Source: Tipula vernalis
Taxonomy: Eukaryota; Arthropoda; Insecta; Diptera; Tipulidae
Direction of reading: 5' to 3'
Length of the DNA stretch: 64,000 bases
Assembly: GCA_958295665.1 (NCBI GenBank)
Contig: OY282560.1
Span: forward strand, 47,678,333-47,742,332
Made by a program: the position numbers and the translations under genes. Below, piece by piece: positions 43,201 through 56,420 of this stretch (position 1 is the first letter of the stretch; each line of letters starts with the position of its first letter). A model generated the notes under the pieces. The model saw only the letters and a list, made by a program, of their open reading frames with translations. It had not been told where the DNA came from and did not search any database.

Positions 43201-45800
43201 AGTAAAAATAAGAGCCAAATTCAAGAAATATTGCTGGCATTAATCAAAAAATTGTTGCACCAATTTTTTCCATAAACAATCAATATAAGCTGTTTACTTC
43301 AGGCAGCTCCAAATGAAACTGTGGTTGGTGGAGGAATTTTAATAAAGTAAGGGATAAAGTTTCCAAAATGATGTTAAATTGACCTGCTCTTAAAAATAAT
43401 TCTACCTGTGTGAAGCTCACCAAAATCCAACAAAAATAATTGACATTGAAAATAAAAATTAATTCGAGTACCTACTCGCTCATACCTCTAGCCTTTCACA
43501 TATTGTGTTATATGAGTTGGCTAATTAAAATATCAAGAAGACGGGAATCTTTAAGAATTTCCAATCAATCATAATAAAATTACTAAATATTGTAATGACG
43601 AGCTAGTGATGAAGGTAGAGTGACTTGAAATTACATAACATCAATGGTACAACGGTATAAAAAAAAATGTTGTATTGAATAATCAACCGCATCCAAAAAA
43701 AAAAAATGTCGGATAATTATTATAATTAACTTTTTTATTTTTTTACATAACTAAATTAAATTTTTATTTTTGAAGATCCGAATATTTTTATAAGAGATTT
43801 GTTACAGGGTTATACTTGTACAAAATGATGGACACTTTCTAATGATATTATCATGCTTATTATTGGGATGGATTTAGCTTAAAGGCAATTTAAAATACCT
43901 GCCCGACAAGGATACAAACGGTCAGCAAATAGAGCAACAAACACCTTGTACTTCAAAATATTCGTCGTAAGCACCTTGCCGTTTTTTTTTTGTTGCGCTC
44001 AACATTCGCATCACATACCTAAGTGTGTATCTAACAATTTTACATTTTCATTACCATACATATATCTTCATTCGGTATTCAATATGGGCAACAACATTTT
44101 GTTTTGATTAATTTCGATCAATTAATTAAAATTATGTGTAATTGAAATACTTCGAGGCGTTGTATATTATAAAAGTGGGTGATGCTCAAGGCTGTATATA
44201 CACTAATTTATATAATTACCAAATATTTTAATTAAATAAATTATTTCATGCAAAATGTTGGTTATTGGTTCCATCATCATCAATGTCATAGAAAATTTGA
44301 AGAATTTTATTGAATTAAGTAATTCAAACCAAATCAAACAATTTGAATTTGTGTATTCGATTTCATAAAATTGTTGCACATTTTTTCGTCAATTCGATTG
44401 AATCGTGATTTGGATCAATAAAAGTATGCGCGTTTGCTTAATTGTGCTAATTCAGTTACTAATCAAAAATTGCAACACACGGTTTTTCGAGAAATAATTA
44501 TTTTTTTGTGGTGCAATCGACTTTTTTTTTTTTTGTCTATGGGATCATTTGAATTATCCCAGGAATTTATTTCGTTTGAAATAGAATTTAAAAAAAAAAA
44601 ATTATGAACCAGCATAAAGAGAAACTGAGCTGATTTAGAAATGTTGAGAAATACAAACAAAAATACAATAAACTCATCGTTCTTCATGCTATCCCTTAGG
44701 GCAGGCAACCAGACGATATATAGGAAAATAGGTGTCAAATTCGCAAATCGATATTCAAAATATAAAATTTACAAATGAAGCCGTAAAGCAGTTGTTGCAG
44801 TTCTTTCAAAGCACCTTTGTGTAACATTGTGTAACATCACCTTATGTAATCAGAAAGAAGTGTCCTTTTCGTCCTTACTCTAAGGGTTAGTTTTCGGCTA
44901 ATTTTATACCTAACGGGAACAAGCCTGTTAAAATTTTGGTTTGTTTTCACTAGAATCTTGCTTTTGGAATTAGAAATTAAAAACAAGTTTAGAATTTAAA
45001 TTTTTAAGTGTTCCGTTAAAAAATATTTCTAGAAATTCTATTTTATATTAAGCATTGTTCTGGTCGGTTGTAATGAAATTTGGAAATCGTAATCTAAAAA
45101 AACGTAGACTGATTTGAACATACTGGCAATTTTCAGTTTGTTCTAGTTCACAAACGCATATGAGAAAAAAAACTCAGCATAGGAGCGAGTTTAGATTCGG
45201 ACATCGATTAACACGACCAAAATGTTCAACAATTACAAAAAGTTGACTACTGAGAGGCAATCAAAATGAATTGAGCTTAACTTTTCGATTTGTAGCACTT
45301 AATAAATTTTCTAAATATCTGAATCTTCTAAAATTTATTTGGAAGTCTAAATTTTAAAAATATTTTCACTTAAGATTTAGGTCTGAACTTGTCTTATTCT
45401 TATTAGATTTTTCTGCGACATGTTGCAAATTTTCAGTATCCCAATCGATCAGAACGTTAAATGTTTTCACGATCGGTGATGATGGACCAACTTCATTTTT
45501 TTGCTCGGAGACAGTAGAGGATTTAATCGATTTCCGACTACATTTTTATGGTTATTTCCGCTATAGTTTAGCAAGGTCTAAGCCAGATTCATTTTCATTG
45601 TGTTTATTGCTACGGCAGCGTGATTATTGTTAAGCCTAACAAATTCTAGTTTGAAATCAAAATTAAATTCTAAAAGGAAATGATCTAATAAAATTGGCAT
45701 CTAATCCGAAGCAACTTCAACAATTAATTCTAATCGAATTTTAATTTTTTTGCGGTACAAGTCGAATCCGAAGTAATCAAACGTGGTCTAGAATAATAAT
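43201..45800. other. No gene recognised
   Basis: AT-rich, with A- and T-runs near 43694-43740, 43980, 44520 and 44590. No recognisable element or coding sequence. TGTGTAACATTGTGTAACAT at about 44818 is a small direct repeat. Confidence 0.5.
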
Positions 45801-46400
45801 CTCTTATCCTAAATATCAATAATGAATTTCTAAAAAATTAAATTTTCAAAAAGTTAATTGGGAAATTTAAAAATTAAATTTCTCGAAATTTTATAAATAC
45901 CAAATTTTCTAAATTGTAAGGGCTATTTGATTTTAAAATACTTGATTTTCGTAGATTCTGTATTTATTAACAATTTTACTGAATTTTTTAAATTTCTAAA
46001 TTTAGTCTTGACATAGATAATTTTTACTATCCTGAAATTGTCTAGTTTCTAACTTGTAAGAGCTGGGAATTTTTAAAAATTTCTAAACTTTAGAATTTTC
46101 TTAGGAAATTTTGTAAAATTTAAGAATACGGATTGTTGAATTTTAATTTTGTTATTTCTTAAAACTTAAAATTATATGTAACTAATAAAAAAAAATTCTA
46201 AATAAAATAATTCTAAATTCCAAAGCTCCTTATACAATTTCTAAAGTTTCAATCTTTCTAAATTTCAAAAGTTTGAAAATATCTCTCTAAATGTCTAAAA
46301 CTAAAAATTCCAAGTTCCTAAAAATTGAATACTTCTTAATTTCTATGCCAAACTACCAAAATTTCCGACTTCTTAATTTTCAATATTACGAAATCAAATG
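45801..46400. repeat. Cryptically simple region built on AATTTCTAAA words
   Basis: Dense near-repeats of AATTTCTAAATTT, AAATTCTAAA and TTTCTAAA over 600 bases without strict periodicity. No coding content. Confidence 0.6.
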
Positions 46401-46429
46401 ATTTTAAAATATAAAGGGTTAAAACCTGT

Positions 46430-47045
46430 CGAGATAATCAGAAAATCTGTCCTGAAAATTAACTATACTTCAAGATCAATCCCTAACTAAACCTCGTAAC
46501 TCAATCTTTAGCTCAAATTCCAATCAATTTACAACTCAACTTCTAACCCCATATCAACCGCCAACTCAACCTTTTACACAATCATCAATTTAACCTCAAA
46601 TCAACTTTTAACCTAATCACAAATTCAATCCACGAATCAACTCCCAAATAATTCTTCAACTGTACCGCTCACAACCCCAACTCAACTTAAATTTAACTTT
46701 GCTTAAACCAAATCTCACAACCCTATTTTCAACTTCACACTTAACGGCCAACTCAATCCCAAAATCAACTAGATTCGAAAGCTATACATGAGCTCAACTC
46801 GGAACTGGTCAAGTTAACTTCCAACTCAAATTTCAACTCAATCCTCAAATAAATCCCCAACTGATATCTAACCAACTTGAGCACAAATTCAGTCCTCAAC
46901 TCAACCCCATACTCAATGCCGCATACTTGATCACCAATTCAACAAGGTCCGAAAAATAGATGCGTACATGAACTCAACTCAAGCTAACTTTCAACTCACT
47001 AAACATCAGCTCAACCCCAACTCAACTCCCTAAAATGTCAAAATT
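46430..47045. repeat. G-poor cryptic repeat built on CTCAACTCCAA / CAACTCAA
   Basis: The plus strand is nearly free of G and made of AACTCAACCCCAACTCAA-like words. Inside it a longer unit is repeated: GATTCGAAAGCTATACATGA...CTCAACTC (ending at 46800) and GGTCCGAAAAATAGATGCGT...CTCAACTC (ending at 46980), 180 bases apart. The strand asymmetry is strong. Confidence 0.7.
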
Positions 47046-49300
47046 ATAACACACCGCTGCTGTGATAATTTGGTTGAATACAGTTCAACATCCATTTACC
47101 ACAGTAGTATTATTTCGCACATAGAAATCGGTCACGTTCTAAATAACTTTTGTGAATTCAATTTCCTTCGTATGTTTCGATTTATTATAATCGGTGAATA
47201 GTTAAGTTTCTTCTTAATTGGCCAAAATCATTTTAGTATCCCCTTTAGGTGGTAAAGTTAGGAACCATTAAAGGAATTACTCAACCCAGTTGACTGCTGT
47301 GGAACATGAGCTTGCAGTAGTGGAATCGGGCGAGGTAGGGTTCATGAGTGGAATGTTAACCCAATTTCTCCCTTACGCAACTATATGAGAGATGAGATTT
47401 TAAACATCGCTGGATTTTTAAGAATTCATTATGATTGACACACTATTTCCCTGTTTGCGTTTCTCAAGTAGTGACCTGTGATATTCGCAAACATGATGTA
47501 ACTATTGTCGCATGCAAATGTTTGTGGTTAATTTCACTTTAGATCTGCTAAATCCGATGCTACATATATGTAGATGACTTCTACGAATTTTCAAAAAAAA
47601 AAAATCACCCAAATCATAAAAATTTAAGATAAATATTTACATTTTTGGCTTGAATTTATATTATTTACATACATATTCGTTTCCTAATGATAAATTTATT
47701 TAAATATTTGACTTGAACAATGCTCATTATACTGTTCCAACATTTGTTTATTGTATTTGGTTGAGATAGTTTCGATTTTTTTTTGTGCGGTGAATAATTT
47801 CAATAAATCTAGTTTTTAATGTCGCATATTTTGTTGATCTTATTGTTTGGTTATTGTTATAAATGAAATTTGTAAAATCTTACACATGACGTGTTGGTGG
47901 ATAATTATGTAAATTTTGAAACGGTTATATGGGTCATGGAATATTTTTTTATATTCCCAAACCCATAACCATCGATTATATATCTTCAATATCAAGTTTC
48001 TCTGCAGGCTTGATTAAATCTTTGTGTGCCGAAATGAAAATATTCGCACATTTTAATTATAATGCTTGCCCATTAATTTGATGGATTCATTTATTCATTA
48101 AACTTAATTGAACAGTGTTTATGACATCAGAATATGACTTAATGCGCACGCACCTTTATTAGCTTTAAGAGAATCTGTAAGATTATATTTTATCACGCAG
48201 ATATGTATATGACCTCCAAGTTGATTACATATCGCGCGATCGCCGATTAATAGCAAATATTTGAAAAATTTCTAATTATTCGATTAAGCCGTTTAAGCTT
48301 GTTGATAGAGATCGGAAATACTATTTTGAAGGCATACCATGAGATCGTTTACTAATATTGAATTAGTTGCGCATGTATCTCTTGAGTTATTTGACTATTT
48401 ATGAATTCAGTGCGCGATAAATATGTCTTATACTTAAATCAGCTTAATTATGTAATGTTTTATATGCGCTATTAAAAATTACAAATTTTGTGGTTTCTCG
48501 TCAGAATGATCATGACATTTTGAGTTTTTAATTTTTGGTTTTAATTCCATATCATAAATTATTAAATCGCTTTACATGTCAATCATCTTGAATATAACGA
48601 TAAATCTGTGTTTTTTTATTTTAAATAAAATTCCAAACCACAAAGTAAATGTCAAAATAGATCCACATTAAACTAAGAGATGAAATGAATAATTTTTAAA
48701 ACACTTACATGACCAAACTACTGCAGCCTTAATGGATTCGGTCGTTTAATGCAGCTGTCGCTGAGGGGGATGAAAGTTGTTCATGATTTCTCGACAAAAC
48801 TGTTCAAAATAAAAGTTTTTAGTTAACTTTGTTTCTACACTCCAAAAGTGTCAAACTATAAAATCTGCCTTCATTAGACAAAACAACTTTACCGTTGTGT
48901 TTATTTCATTGAGACATTTTTGACAAAATTATTGTCAAATTGTGACCAATTTTCAGAGTAACCTAATGATGTTATGTGGCCTTAGGAATTCCATAAACTG
49001 ATTCCAAAAAGCGAAGTGGAATTTATAATTTTCGTAATGTTTTTCGGCCATTTTTAAATCTTGTAGCCGACTGACTTTCTAATTTACTAAATATGTACTC
49101 CGGTTCTTCGAGTTTCAAAAATTTGAACAAGAACAGACATGACCGGAACTTGTAGAAATTTTCCAGTGAGTAACTCAGTACATATAAAATACATATAAAA
49201 AATGCGGTAGAATATATGTTTTGACTAACTGGAGTCGAAAATTCGAGTTCAGGTGTTTCGTTGTAGACCAAAGCATTCTCCACATTTCAGTTCCATTTTC
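47046..49300. other. No gene recognised
   Basis: AT-rich. A short stretch at 47240-47420 has a more balanced composition (GAGCTTGCAGTAGTGGAATC) but no open frame or family match. A 86-codon minus-strand frame at 49283-49023 next to the G2 element has no known relatives; its location fits the G2 leader or LTR region. Confidence 0.45.
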
Positions 49301-49322
49301 AACAACTTGAAACCAACAATTT

Positions 49323-50215
49323 TTGATTACTCAAACAAATGTGAATGGTAATAACAATGATAATAATCGGCAAAATCAAGATAGAAGTGATGACCGCGCA
49401 TTAATACATACGCTGCCTTCATGGAATCTAAAATATCGAGGCATATCGTCAGATATACCCATAGAAAATTTCGTGTTTCAAGTGGAACACACGGCAAATG
49501 CATCTAATATACCCTTAGTTCATCTAGTTTAGATCGGACGATGTATATCAGTTAGCAATATTTAAAACATTATCTAGTAGATCGATTTCAGATCCAGTCT
49601 AATGAGCGGCAGGTAAAACGTATGTTACAATAGAACAGAGGAAGCCAAAATACCCTAAAGAAACGTTTGTTGAGTTTATGGACGAGATCTAAAAAATCGC
49701 TTTACATTTATACCGAAGGATCGATTTGTCCATGAAGTAGAATATTTTGAGCTTAACAGGACTAGCACAAGTTCTAATCATCAGTTCGTTGACACTGCTA
49801 ACTCGTAATTCCTGCTCAGCAAGAGAACATTACGGCTTCTTCGCAGCATTACCAATCCCAAAGTGCCGCGCAATCCAACATGTTTGCAATCACAGAATTT
49901 TACCAGTACCATACCATTGGCAATTATTAATATGAATTGTGTGCGATTAATAATTACCATCGCAATGGCCAGAACTCTTTCAATAACCAAAACCAACCGA
50001 AGTTGCCATATATTAATCGTTTGTATTGGAATTGTAAGAATTCAGGTCACTATTTTCGTCGGTGTAAAGTTTCCCTTAGGAAGTTTTGTTTGACGGAACT
50101 TCGCAAACGTCCGGGGACATACAATTTTCAAGTAATTTTTTTTCCCAGTTCTCTAATAAATTCAACTCATCTGCCCGTAACAGTAAAAGTCCATTTCACC
50201 GTGCATAGTTAAACT
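49323..50215 (+). pseudogene. Ty3/gypsy Gag remnant (element G2)
   Basis: An Asn/Gln-rich start (NVNGNNNDNNRQNQDRSDD) leads to LPSWNLKYRGISSDIPIENF and VFQVEHTANAS, the short 'W-x-I-K-F-x-G ... F' block at the start of the capsid in many gypsy Gag proteins. After several frame breaks a single zinc knuckle WNCKNSGHYFRRCK (50030-50070) and the following RKFC mark the nucleocapsid. Between them, GTCTAATGAGC... carries stops in every frame. Confidence 0.75.
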
Positions 50216-50248
50216 TTAAGGAAAAACGTAAAATACGCAAACAGTTCT

Positions 50249-52290
50249 TTGATATCCACCGAAATTGATAGTCGTCCTTATGCAACCGTGGATATTTTTA
50301 ACCGACATATATGCAAGGTCTCCTTGACTCAGGAGCGAATGTTAGTGTTCTTGGTAAAGATTGTGAGAAATTATTGTCAATTGCTGTGGATTGCTTTAAA
50401 CTATTTGATATCAAAATCCATGTTGATGAATTACACGTACCACTTCCACCTGATGATTTACCTGATGGCGATAATCTGGTTCAACCGGTAGATTCGCTTC
50501 TTAATGATATTTCGCTCTAACAGCAAGATGATTTAGGCAAAGTCATTACGATGTTTCCTTCTTCAATCCACAGGTCTAGGACGTACAAACCTTGTCAGCC
50601 ATTCGACAGACATCGGGCAAGCTAAACCTGTGAAGCAACGTTATTACGCTGTATCGCCTGCTGTTCAGGCTACGTTGAACCAAGAACTCGACAGAATGAT
50701 TGGTTTAGGCTTGCTTGAAGAAAGCTCAAATAATTGTTGTTCACCAGTAAGTCTTGTAAAGAAATCGAATAGTAAAGTGAGGTTGTGCATGGACGCTCGA
50801 AGGGATAACGACGTTACGGTTAAAGAGGCTTATCCGTTACCTATAATTGATGGAATACGAAGTCGTTTGGAGAACAGAAACTTCATATCCAGTTTGGATC
50901 TGAAATACACGTGTAAAACCGCTCACTCCCTCCTCAACACCTTGTCCTCCTGAGACGGATAGCTGAGTGGTTGCGTAGGGCTAACCTCACAGTCAATATA
51001 GAAAAGAGCAAGTTTGTGTTGAAACGATTAAAATACACAGGATACTTAATTGGTGAAGGTTGTATAAAAAAGTGCAGGCTACTAAGGATTTCCCACTCCC
51101 ACAGACGGTAAAGCAATTACGACGTTTTCTCGGTATGTGTGGTTGGTATCGGCGTTTCATTGTGAATTTGTCTGCAGTCTCTTCACCATTCACTGACTTC
51201 CTAAAAACTAAGGCTAAATTGACTTGGAATGATGAAGCATTAAACTCTTTCAAAATCTTAAAAGAGCGACTCACCTCCGCCCCAGTTCTTGTACATCCGA
51301 ATATGTCGGAAGTTTGCAGTTACAATGTCATAAGTTTAATATTGAATATCGCTCAACGTTGTACATGACGCACTCTCGCGCGCCTTTTGCGACACATTGT
51401 CTGGTACATCGAATCCTAATAATAGTAGTAGTTGGGTCGATATAAACTCTCCAGAATTTCTTGATGTGGAATACGTAGATCTGATTGAAAAGTACCAAAA
51501 TCTTGAGAATACCTATTCTAATTTTCGGATCGACAATGGTAAACTCCTAATATCTGGGGCTTATGGTATATGGTATATACACACTGATATTTTGAACTGG
51601 AAATTAGTCATTCCCAAAGGTCTTGTCCCAAGCTGTTATCAATTTGGCACACGTACCATCTGCCTCGGGTCATATGGGCATTTATAAGACTCTCGAATAA
51701 CTTCAGCGGCATAATTTTTGGTTCGGTATGGCTGAAGACGTTCGAAAATTTGTGAGTGATTGCTCCACCTTCAAAATGTCAAATGCCGCCAATTGTAATT
51801 TACGACCACCAATGGGTGGTTCATCAGTAACTATGAAATACGTACGTATTGATCGTGTTGGGTCACTATTCCAAATTTGTTCACCTCAAAACATTTCGAA
51901 ATACATCGTCTACGTAGATACATCTGTCGTAGTTATTACCTAGAAAAAGGTATATTGCTTCTTTTCTCCGTTCCGGAGATGGTATTTTCCGATAACGGCA
52001 GCAATTTCAGTCGAATCTCCCCATTTCATTCCCCACAGAGCAATGCCTCTGAGCGAACAAATCGGATGGGGTGTGTATCTCGACCAAGTGGCATCTGACA
52101 GTTAGACAGCGCGTATTTGTCAGGACATATACCCAAAGTGCAGCACCAAGGAAATTTTCAGCGAAGTTCGCTCCTAACATTGTAGCCGCTATAATTACAG
52201 CAAAAGTTGGCAATGTTGCTTTCACCTTGCAGGATGCATCAGGTAAATGGTTGAGCACTTACCACGTCAAAGATATACGTACGTAAAATA
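50249..52290 (+). pseudogene. Ty3/gypsy pol remnant (element G2)
   Basis: Protease: LLDSGANVSVLG (50320-, intact DSG). RT: QELDRMIGLGLLEESS, SPVSLVKKSNSKVRLCMDAR, AYPLPIIDGIRSRLENRNFI and SSLDLK, after which the YxDD box is missing. The frame resumes at LRRIAEWLRRANLTVNIEKS (50940-), then RRFLGMCGWYRRFIVNLSAV. RNase H is almost wholly deleted. Integrase: LVIPKGL, SGHMGIYKT-like region, RKFVSDCSTF, DRVG (first Asp), VFSDNGSNFSRI (second Asp), then PFHSPQSNASERTNR (Glu) at 52020-52060, and LQDASGKWLSTYHVKDIRT at the end. This resembles the Mdg3/micropia-blastopia group of gypsy elements (tentative). Many shifts; dead. Confidence 0.88.
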
Positions 52291-53439
52291 AAAATGAAGC
52301 GATTATATTGTTCATGCTAAGGATTAATAATTTGCCCAGCTTATATGATACATCTCAGGGTGTGAGTAGTCTCCACGATGTTAAATTGGGAATGAATACA
52401 CACTCAACTATCGGATGAACATCCGTGTGGTTGAATGCGGCGGTAAGGTGTAATAATAATTTTGGTTTCAGATAAGGTAGCAAATGAAGTTCTACGAGAC
52501 ACCATACCAACCTGCACCCACCCCAGACTGAGCAATAGCCGACAAAAGCTGCAGGTGGTGATCGTAAAATGTCTGTTGGAGAGATGAATTCCAAGTTCGG
52601 CGTGCGTGCTGAGTTTTAACAAGCATGGGCAAGCGATTGGTGATATGAGGATCAAATTTCTCACTCTCTAAGTTGATTGCGGCCTCCGGCTTTGACTTTA
52701 CTAAACTCCAGTAAAACAATACACATACTAGCTTTTCATCAAATGCCAAGGGGTGAAGCGGTAATAGAACTAAGACTCGATCTGAAAGCAGATTGGAACC
52801 GAGAAAGCATATTGCGGAATTCTAGGTATTCCAAAAATTTGAGATTGAAGAACTTTTTTTGATTTTTTTTTTTTAAAATCTTAGTGAGTGTAGGTAGTAA
52901 ACTAGTAAAAGAGAACCCCCTATCACTAGCTTTTGTAATATATACGAACTCAGACGAAACGAAGTGCTGACTACAAACATAACCATTAAAATTATTTGCT
53001 GAGTAATCAGTAATGGAACTCTTCTGTTTCTTAGATAGTCCAGTTGTGGATTAAAGGTGCCTCCAAAATAATTTCGATGGTAAATTTTGGTTCAAAATCT
53101 TAGCAGAATAAAAAACTTTAGCATTTTTAACAGCATTATTTGTTTATTATTATACAGCTCATCACGTTTCGTAAGTTTCCAGCGATTAAAAATGAAATTA
53201 AGAAGGTTAATAAGGCATAAAATGTATAAAGTTGAAATGCGAGTACAACACATTTCTCAACTAGACTAGATGTAATCTAGATGAAATATTTTCTACTTCG
53301 CTTTGTTCACAATCTTAGAAAATTTAGGTAAGCCTACCTACTCTTTCAAAGTTGAGATTTTTCAACTTTTCAGACAAAAACCAAGCGTGTCAAAATTTAG
53401 AAAATTTTACTTAAATTTCCACAAACATAAACACAACAA
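52291..53439. other. No gene recognised; may include the 3' LTR of G2
   Basis: Non-coding. The first several hundred bases are less AT-rich than average and may contain the 3' UTR and LTR of G2, but no LTR pair was found. Open frames on both strands at 52355-52750 overlap one another and match nothing known. Confidence 0.4.
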
Positions 53440-53740
53440 CCAAATCATAATTAACCAATAAAAAAAATTTAGTAGTGTGTATTTGTCCCCCGAGCTTGAA
53501 TAACCGCTGTCATTGCCCATGGGACGCTTTTTATAATCTGTTAGATACGGCACTGTGAAATATTTTCTAATTTCTCTAAGGTTGCTCTTCTGAGTTATTC
53601 CATCATAATCGGAGCTGAAATGCGGGTCCGAATTTTTCAACCACAAATGTTCCAAACATGTTCTACCAGTTGACAATAAAATACGGAGGATGTTGTTAAA
53701 TTATCGGTTATTGTATATGCGGTTATTATATTATCGCAAA
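53440..53740 (-). pseudogene. Tc1-like transposase C-terminal fragment (Tc1-B)
   Basis: The minus strand reads LVEHVWNICG, a stop, KIRTRISAPIMME, a stop, LRRATLEKLENISQ, a stop, IIKSVPWAMTAVIQARGTNT and HY. This is the tail of Tc1-type transposases after the catalytic Glu (PIEHLW ... LIxSMPxRxxAVIxAxGxxTxY). The upstream, catalytic portion is missing. Its 5' side is adjacent to a second fragment on the opposite strand. Confidence 0.8.
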
Positions 53741-53754
53741 AAATGTCCCAAGAA

Positions 53755-54200
53755 AACCTTAAGTCCTTAACAACTATCCGTACAAGCTCCAAAAAGCCCA
53801 TCATCTTACGGACAAAATGAAGCTCACACAACTTGAAAGATGCAAAGTGTTACTGAAGCCATTTTCGGATGTAAAAATCTTGTTCAAAAACTGTTCACCA
53901 TTGAACAATGCTACAATCGTACAAGCTCGAATTGTTCCGAGAAGCCAAAAAACCTAAATCGGTTATGGTTTGGGCTGGATTTACCGCTGCAGCTACCAGA
54001 TCAAATTCATCAATTATCGATGTTATGTATAATATATGTACGTTAAGGTCTGGAATGAAACGATTTTAGAAATTCTTCGAACTGCTGCTGATAATTTTAA
54101 TAAACGTTTAATAGAGGCTATTTTGATTTTTTCGTTTCTCGGAAGAATACGTGAAATTGCCGGACGAGTGCCAGTCGATGTATTTTATGAATTCCATGTA
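53755..54200 (+). pseudogene. Tc1/mariner-superfamily transposase fragment (opposite strand)
   Basis: Plus-strand frames give NPYKLQKAHHLTDKMKLTQ and LERCKVLLKPF, reading like the DNA-binding end of a mariner-like transposase, and EAKKPKSVMVWAGFTAAATR (about 53940-54000), the VMVWAGFTAAG box after the first catalytic Asp. A short C-terminal trace (NETILEILRTAADNF) follows. Since it is head to head with Tc1-B, two different copies were juxtaposed or one was inverted. Confidence 0.6.
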
Positions 54201-56057
54201 AAATTTTTTAAGTAGGACGAAAAAGACCTAACTTCTAATTTCGTCTAAAGAAAGCTATAACTTCTCGGACTACTAACCAATCGAATAAAAATCTTATTTC
54301 TTAGTAAAATACTGCACCTCTGCCAAATTTCACCTTTGTGAGCGAGGCTTTTACAACGTCATCAAAAATTTCCAATCATTCAATATATTCGTATAATATG
54401 TATACAAAAAACCACAAAAATTAATGCCTAGCCCCATTAACCTTAACATTATTCAATAACCCAATCTCTCTAAAACACATGTCGCGATGAAGCAAAACAA
54501 AAATATTTATCGATGCTGCAGCAACCTACTTAAGTGTGATTGACTGAGAAAGATTGCAGCGCGATCAATAAATAAAAATAAAAAATAAAAATATTTGGTT
54601 TTTATAGGAATAATTATTAAATTATTAAATTATCATTTTATTGTTAATAAAATGTAGGTTTTTAAATCAAATGATTAAAAATCCTTGTCTTTATGCAAAC
54701 TAATTTTTAAGACTATTGCGTTCAACAAAATTCTCTAGCTATATCAACTTTATTTACTTTGCATGCAAATTCGTTAAAATATTTGTTACTATTGGACCTC
54801 TATTGACATTAAAATTTTATTACAGTTGTAGATTGAATGTTTGTTTCAATTCGATTCATATTTGGACAACATCAACATGATTTTAGTTGTGATCAAGTTT
54901 TAGTAAATTTCAATGATTTTTAGTTTGATTTCTGGTTTAGACACATACCAAATTTTATAATCATCAAACGTTAAAGTTGATTTTTTTGTTTTGTTTGCAA
55001 CAGCAAAATATTTTTGTGTGTGGTCAAGTTCACTTTAGATTAGCAAAGAATATACAACAAAAACTTATTAGTATGACATAAGGGCAAGGTAAATCCAGAG
55101 TTTGCTAACAACAACTGGTCGATTAATTATCCAATCGCAGTACAACTGCCGAAATTAACACAACACAAATCAGGGGGCACAAAAATTGTAATAGGGTAAA
55201 TGAAACAGTCGGTAAAAGCAATTTAAAAGAAATAGCAAACAGGAATTAACATTTTTGACCTAAATAAAAGCTTAACGATATCAGCAATGCTTTGAATTTT
55301 CAAAAAATTCTTTTCTGGTTGAGTCTGAAAGTAGCAGATTTTTTTAATTTTTTTTTTTTTTGAGACATGAATTTTATTAGTTTGCTGTACTGAGTATTCC
55401 CCATCTCACAGAGTCTTTCCTCGGACGGTTCGGTATCGGTTAAGTGTTACAACGAAGAGCAAAACCCATGATTGAATCAATCGATTTGCCCTTACTACGG
55501 TTTTCAAGTGATCGCATCGCAATTTGTACTAGTGAATATACAACAACGAAGTATCAGTACTCAGCACATCAATCTAGTCACTTTAGCAGTATTACAACCC
55601 TACTAAACAGGCATTGATGAGCTCACTGATGAGTTCATCATGAACCTTCAAATGAGTCGTTCTCATTTATATTTTAAATGAATATTTAAATGAAACTTTA
55701 AATGAGTGTACTAATGAATTTCTTGTATAGAACTCATCACTAAATTCATTATGTTGGTTTACACTAAAATTATTGAATATTTTTAACACTTATTTGATGA
55801 ACATAAAAGATAATTTTTAATAAAATTTCTGTTGAGTAAACAAAGAATTTCATCTAGAATTTCATGAATAACGGGCCACTCAATTAATTGTGAATTTCGT
55901 ACGGTTTTACATTTAGTATTGATGATAAGCCAAGTAATTAAGAAAATTGTAGGACTTTATGTAGTACCAGCTCACCTATTCCAGTGGTAATCGTGGCGCC
56001 TTTTGCGGCGTTTTAAATGCGAATAGAGATTTAGGTAACGTGTGTTGTTGTAAGCGG
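54201..56057. other. No gene recognised; may hold the errantivirus 3' LTR
   Basis: AT-rich, non-coding. An ATGAGTTCAT/AAATGAG word cluster at 55620-55740 forms a small degenerate repeat. Because the errantivirus env ends at about 56058, its 3' LTR is expected between about 55.3 and 56.05 kb, but the LTR pair cannot be shown: the other end of the element is gone. Confidence 0.4.
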
Positions 56058-56420
56058 TTAGCGTGAATTTTCTCTTGCAGGTATAAATAAAATACATTTG
56101 AGTAATTTTTTAAATATACACAACACAATCTCGATCTGTTCATTAATTTTAGTTCTTATTAAATTTTCATTAGTTGTTACTTTGTTCAGTGCAGCTTGTA
56201 TTTCCGGTAGATCTACTTGTTTTATGTCACCGAATATTATGTGTATTCCTCTCTTTTGTCTTGATATTTGTCTCGGTTTAATAAAATCGTATGTGTTTTG
56301 TAAGGTCGTTAGTTTTTTATTTACGGTTCTAAGTCTGAATGTGAATAATTGTCCTAATTTATGATTCTTTTTAATTAATTCCTGATGTTTAATGTAATTA
56401 TCTAAGTTTTGTTTAATCAT
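56058..56420 (-). pseudogene. Errantivirus envelope remnant
   Basis: A 120-codon open stretch with a basic RQKRG motif about 58 residues from its first Met, followed by GIHIIFGD. In insect errantiviruses a furin-type basic site is followed by the fusion segment of an Env protein related to baculovirus F; only this central part is present here. There is no signal peptide or transmembrane anchor in the piece. It follows pol on the same strand, as expected for env. An inactive old genomic copy. Confidence 0.65.

Noticed and set aside
52355..52750. Several overlapping minus-strand open frames next to G2
   Set aside because: They overlap in different frames with no motif and lie in what is probably the 3' end region of G2.
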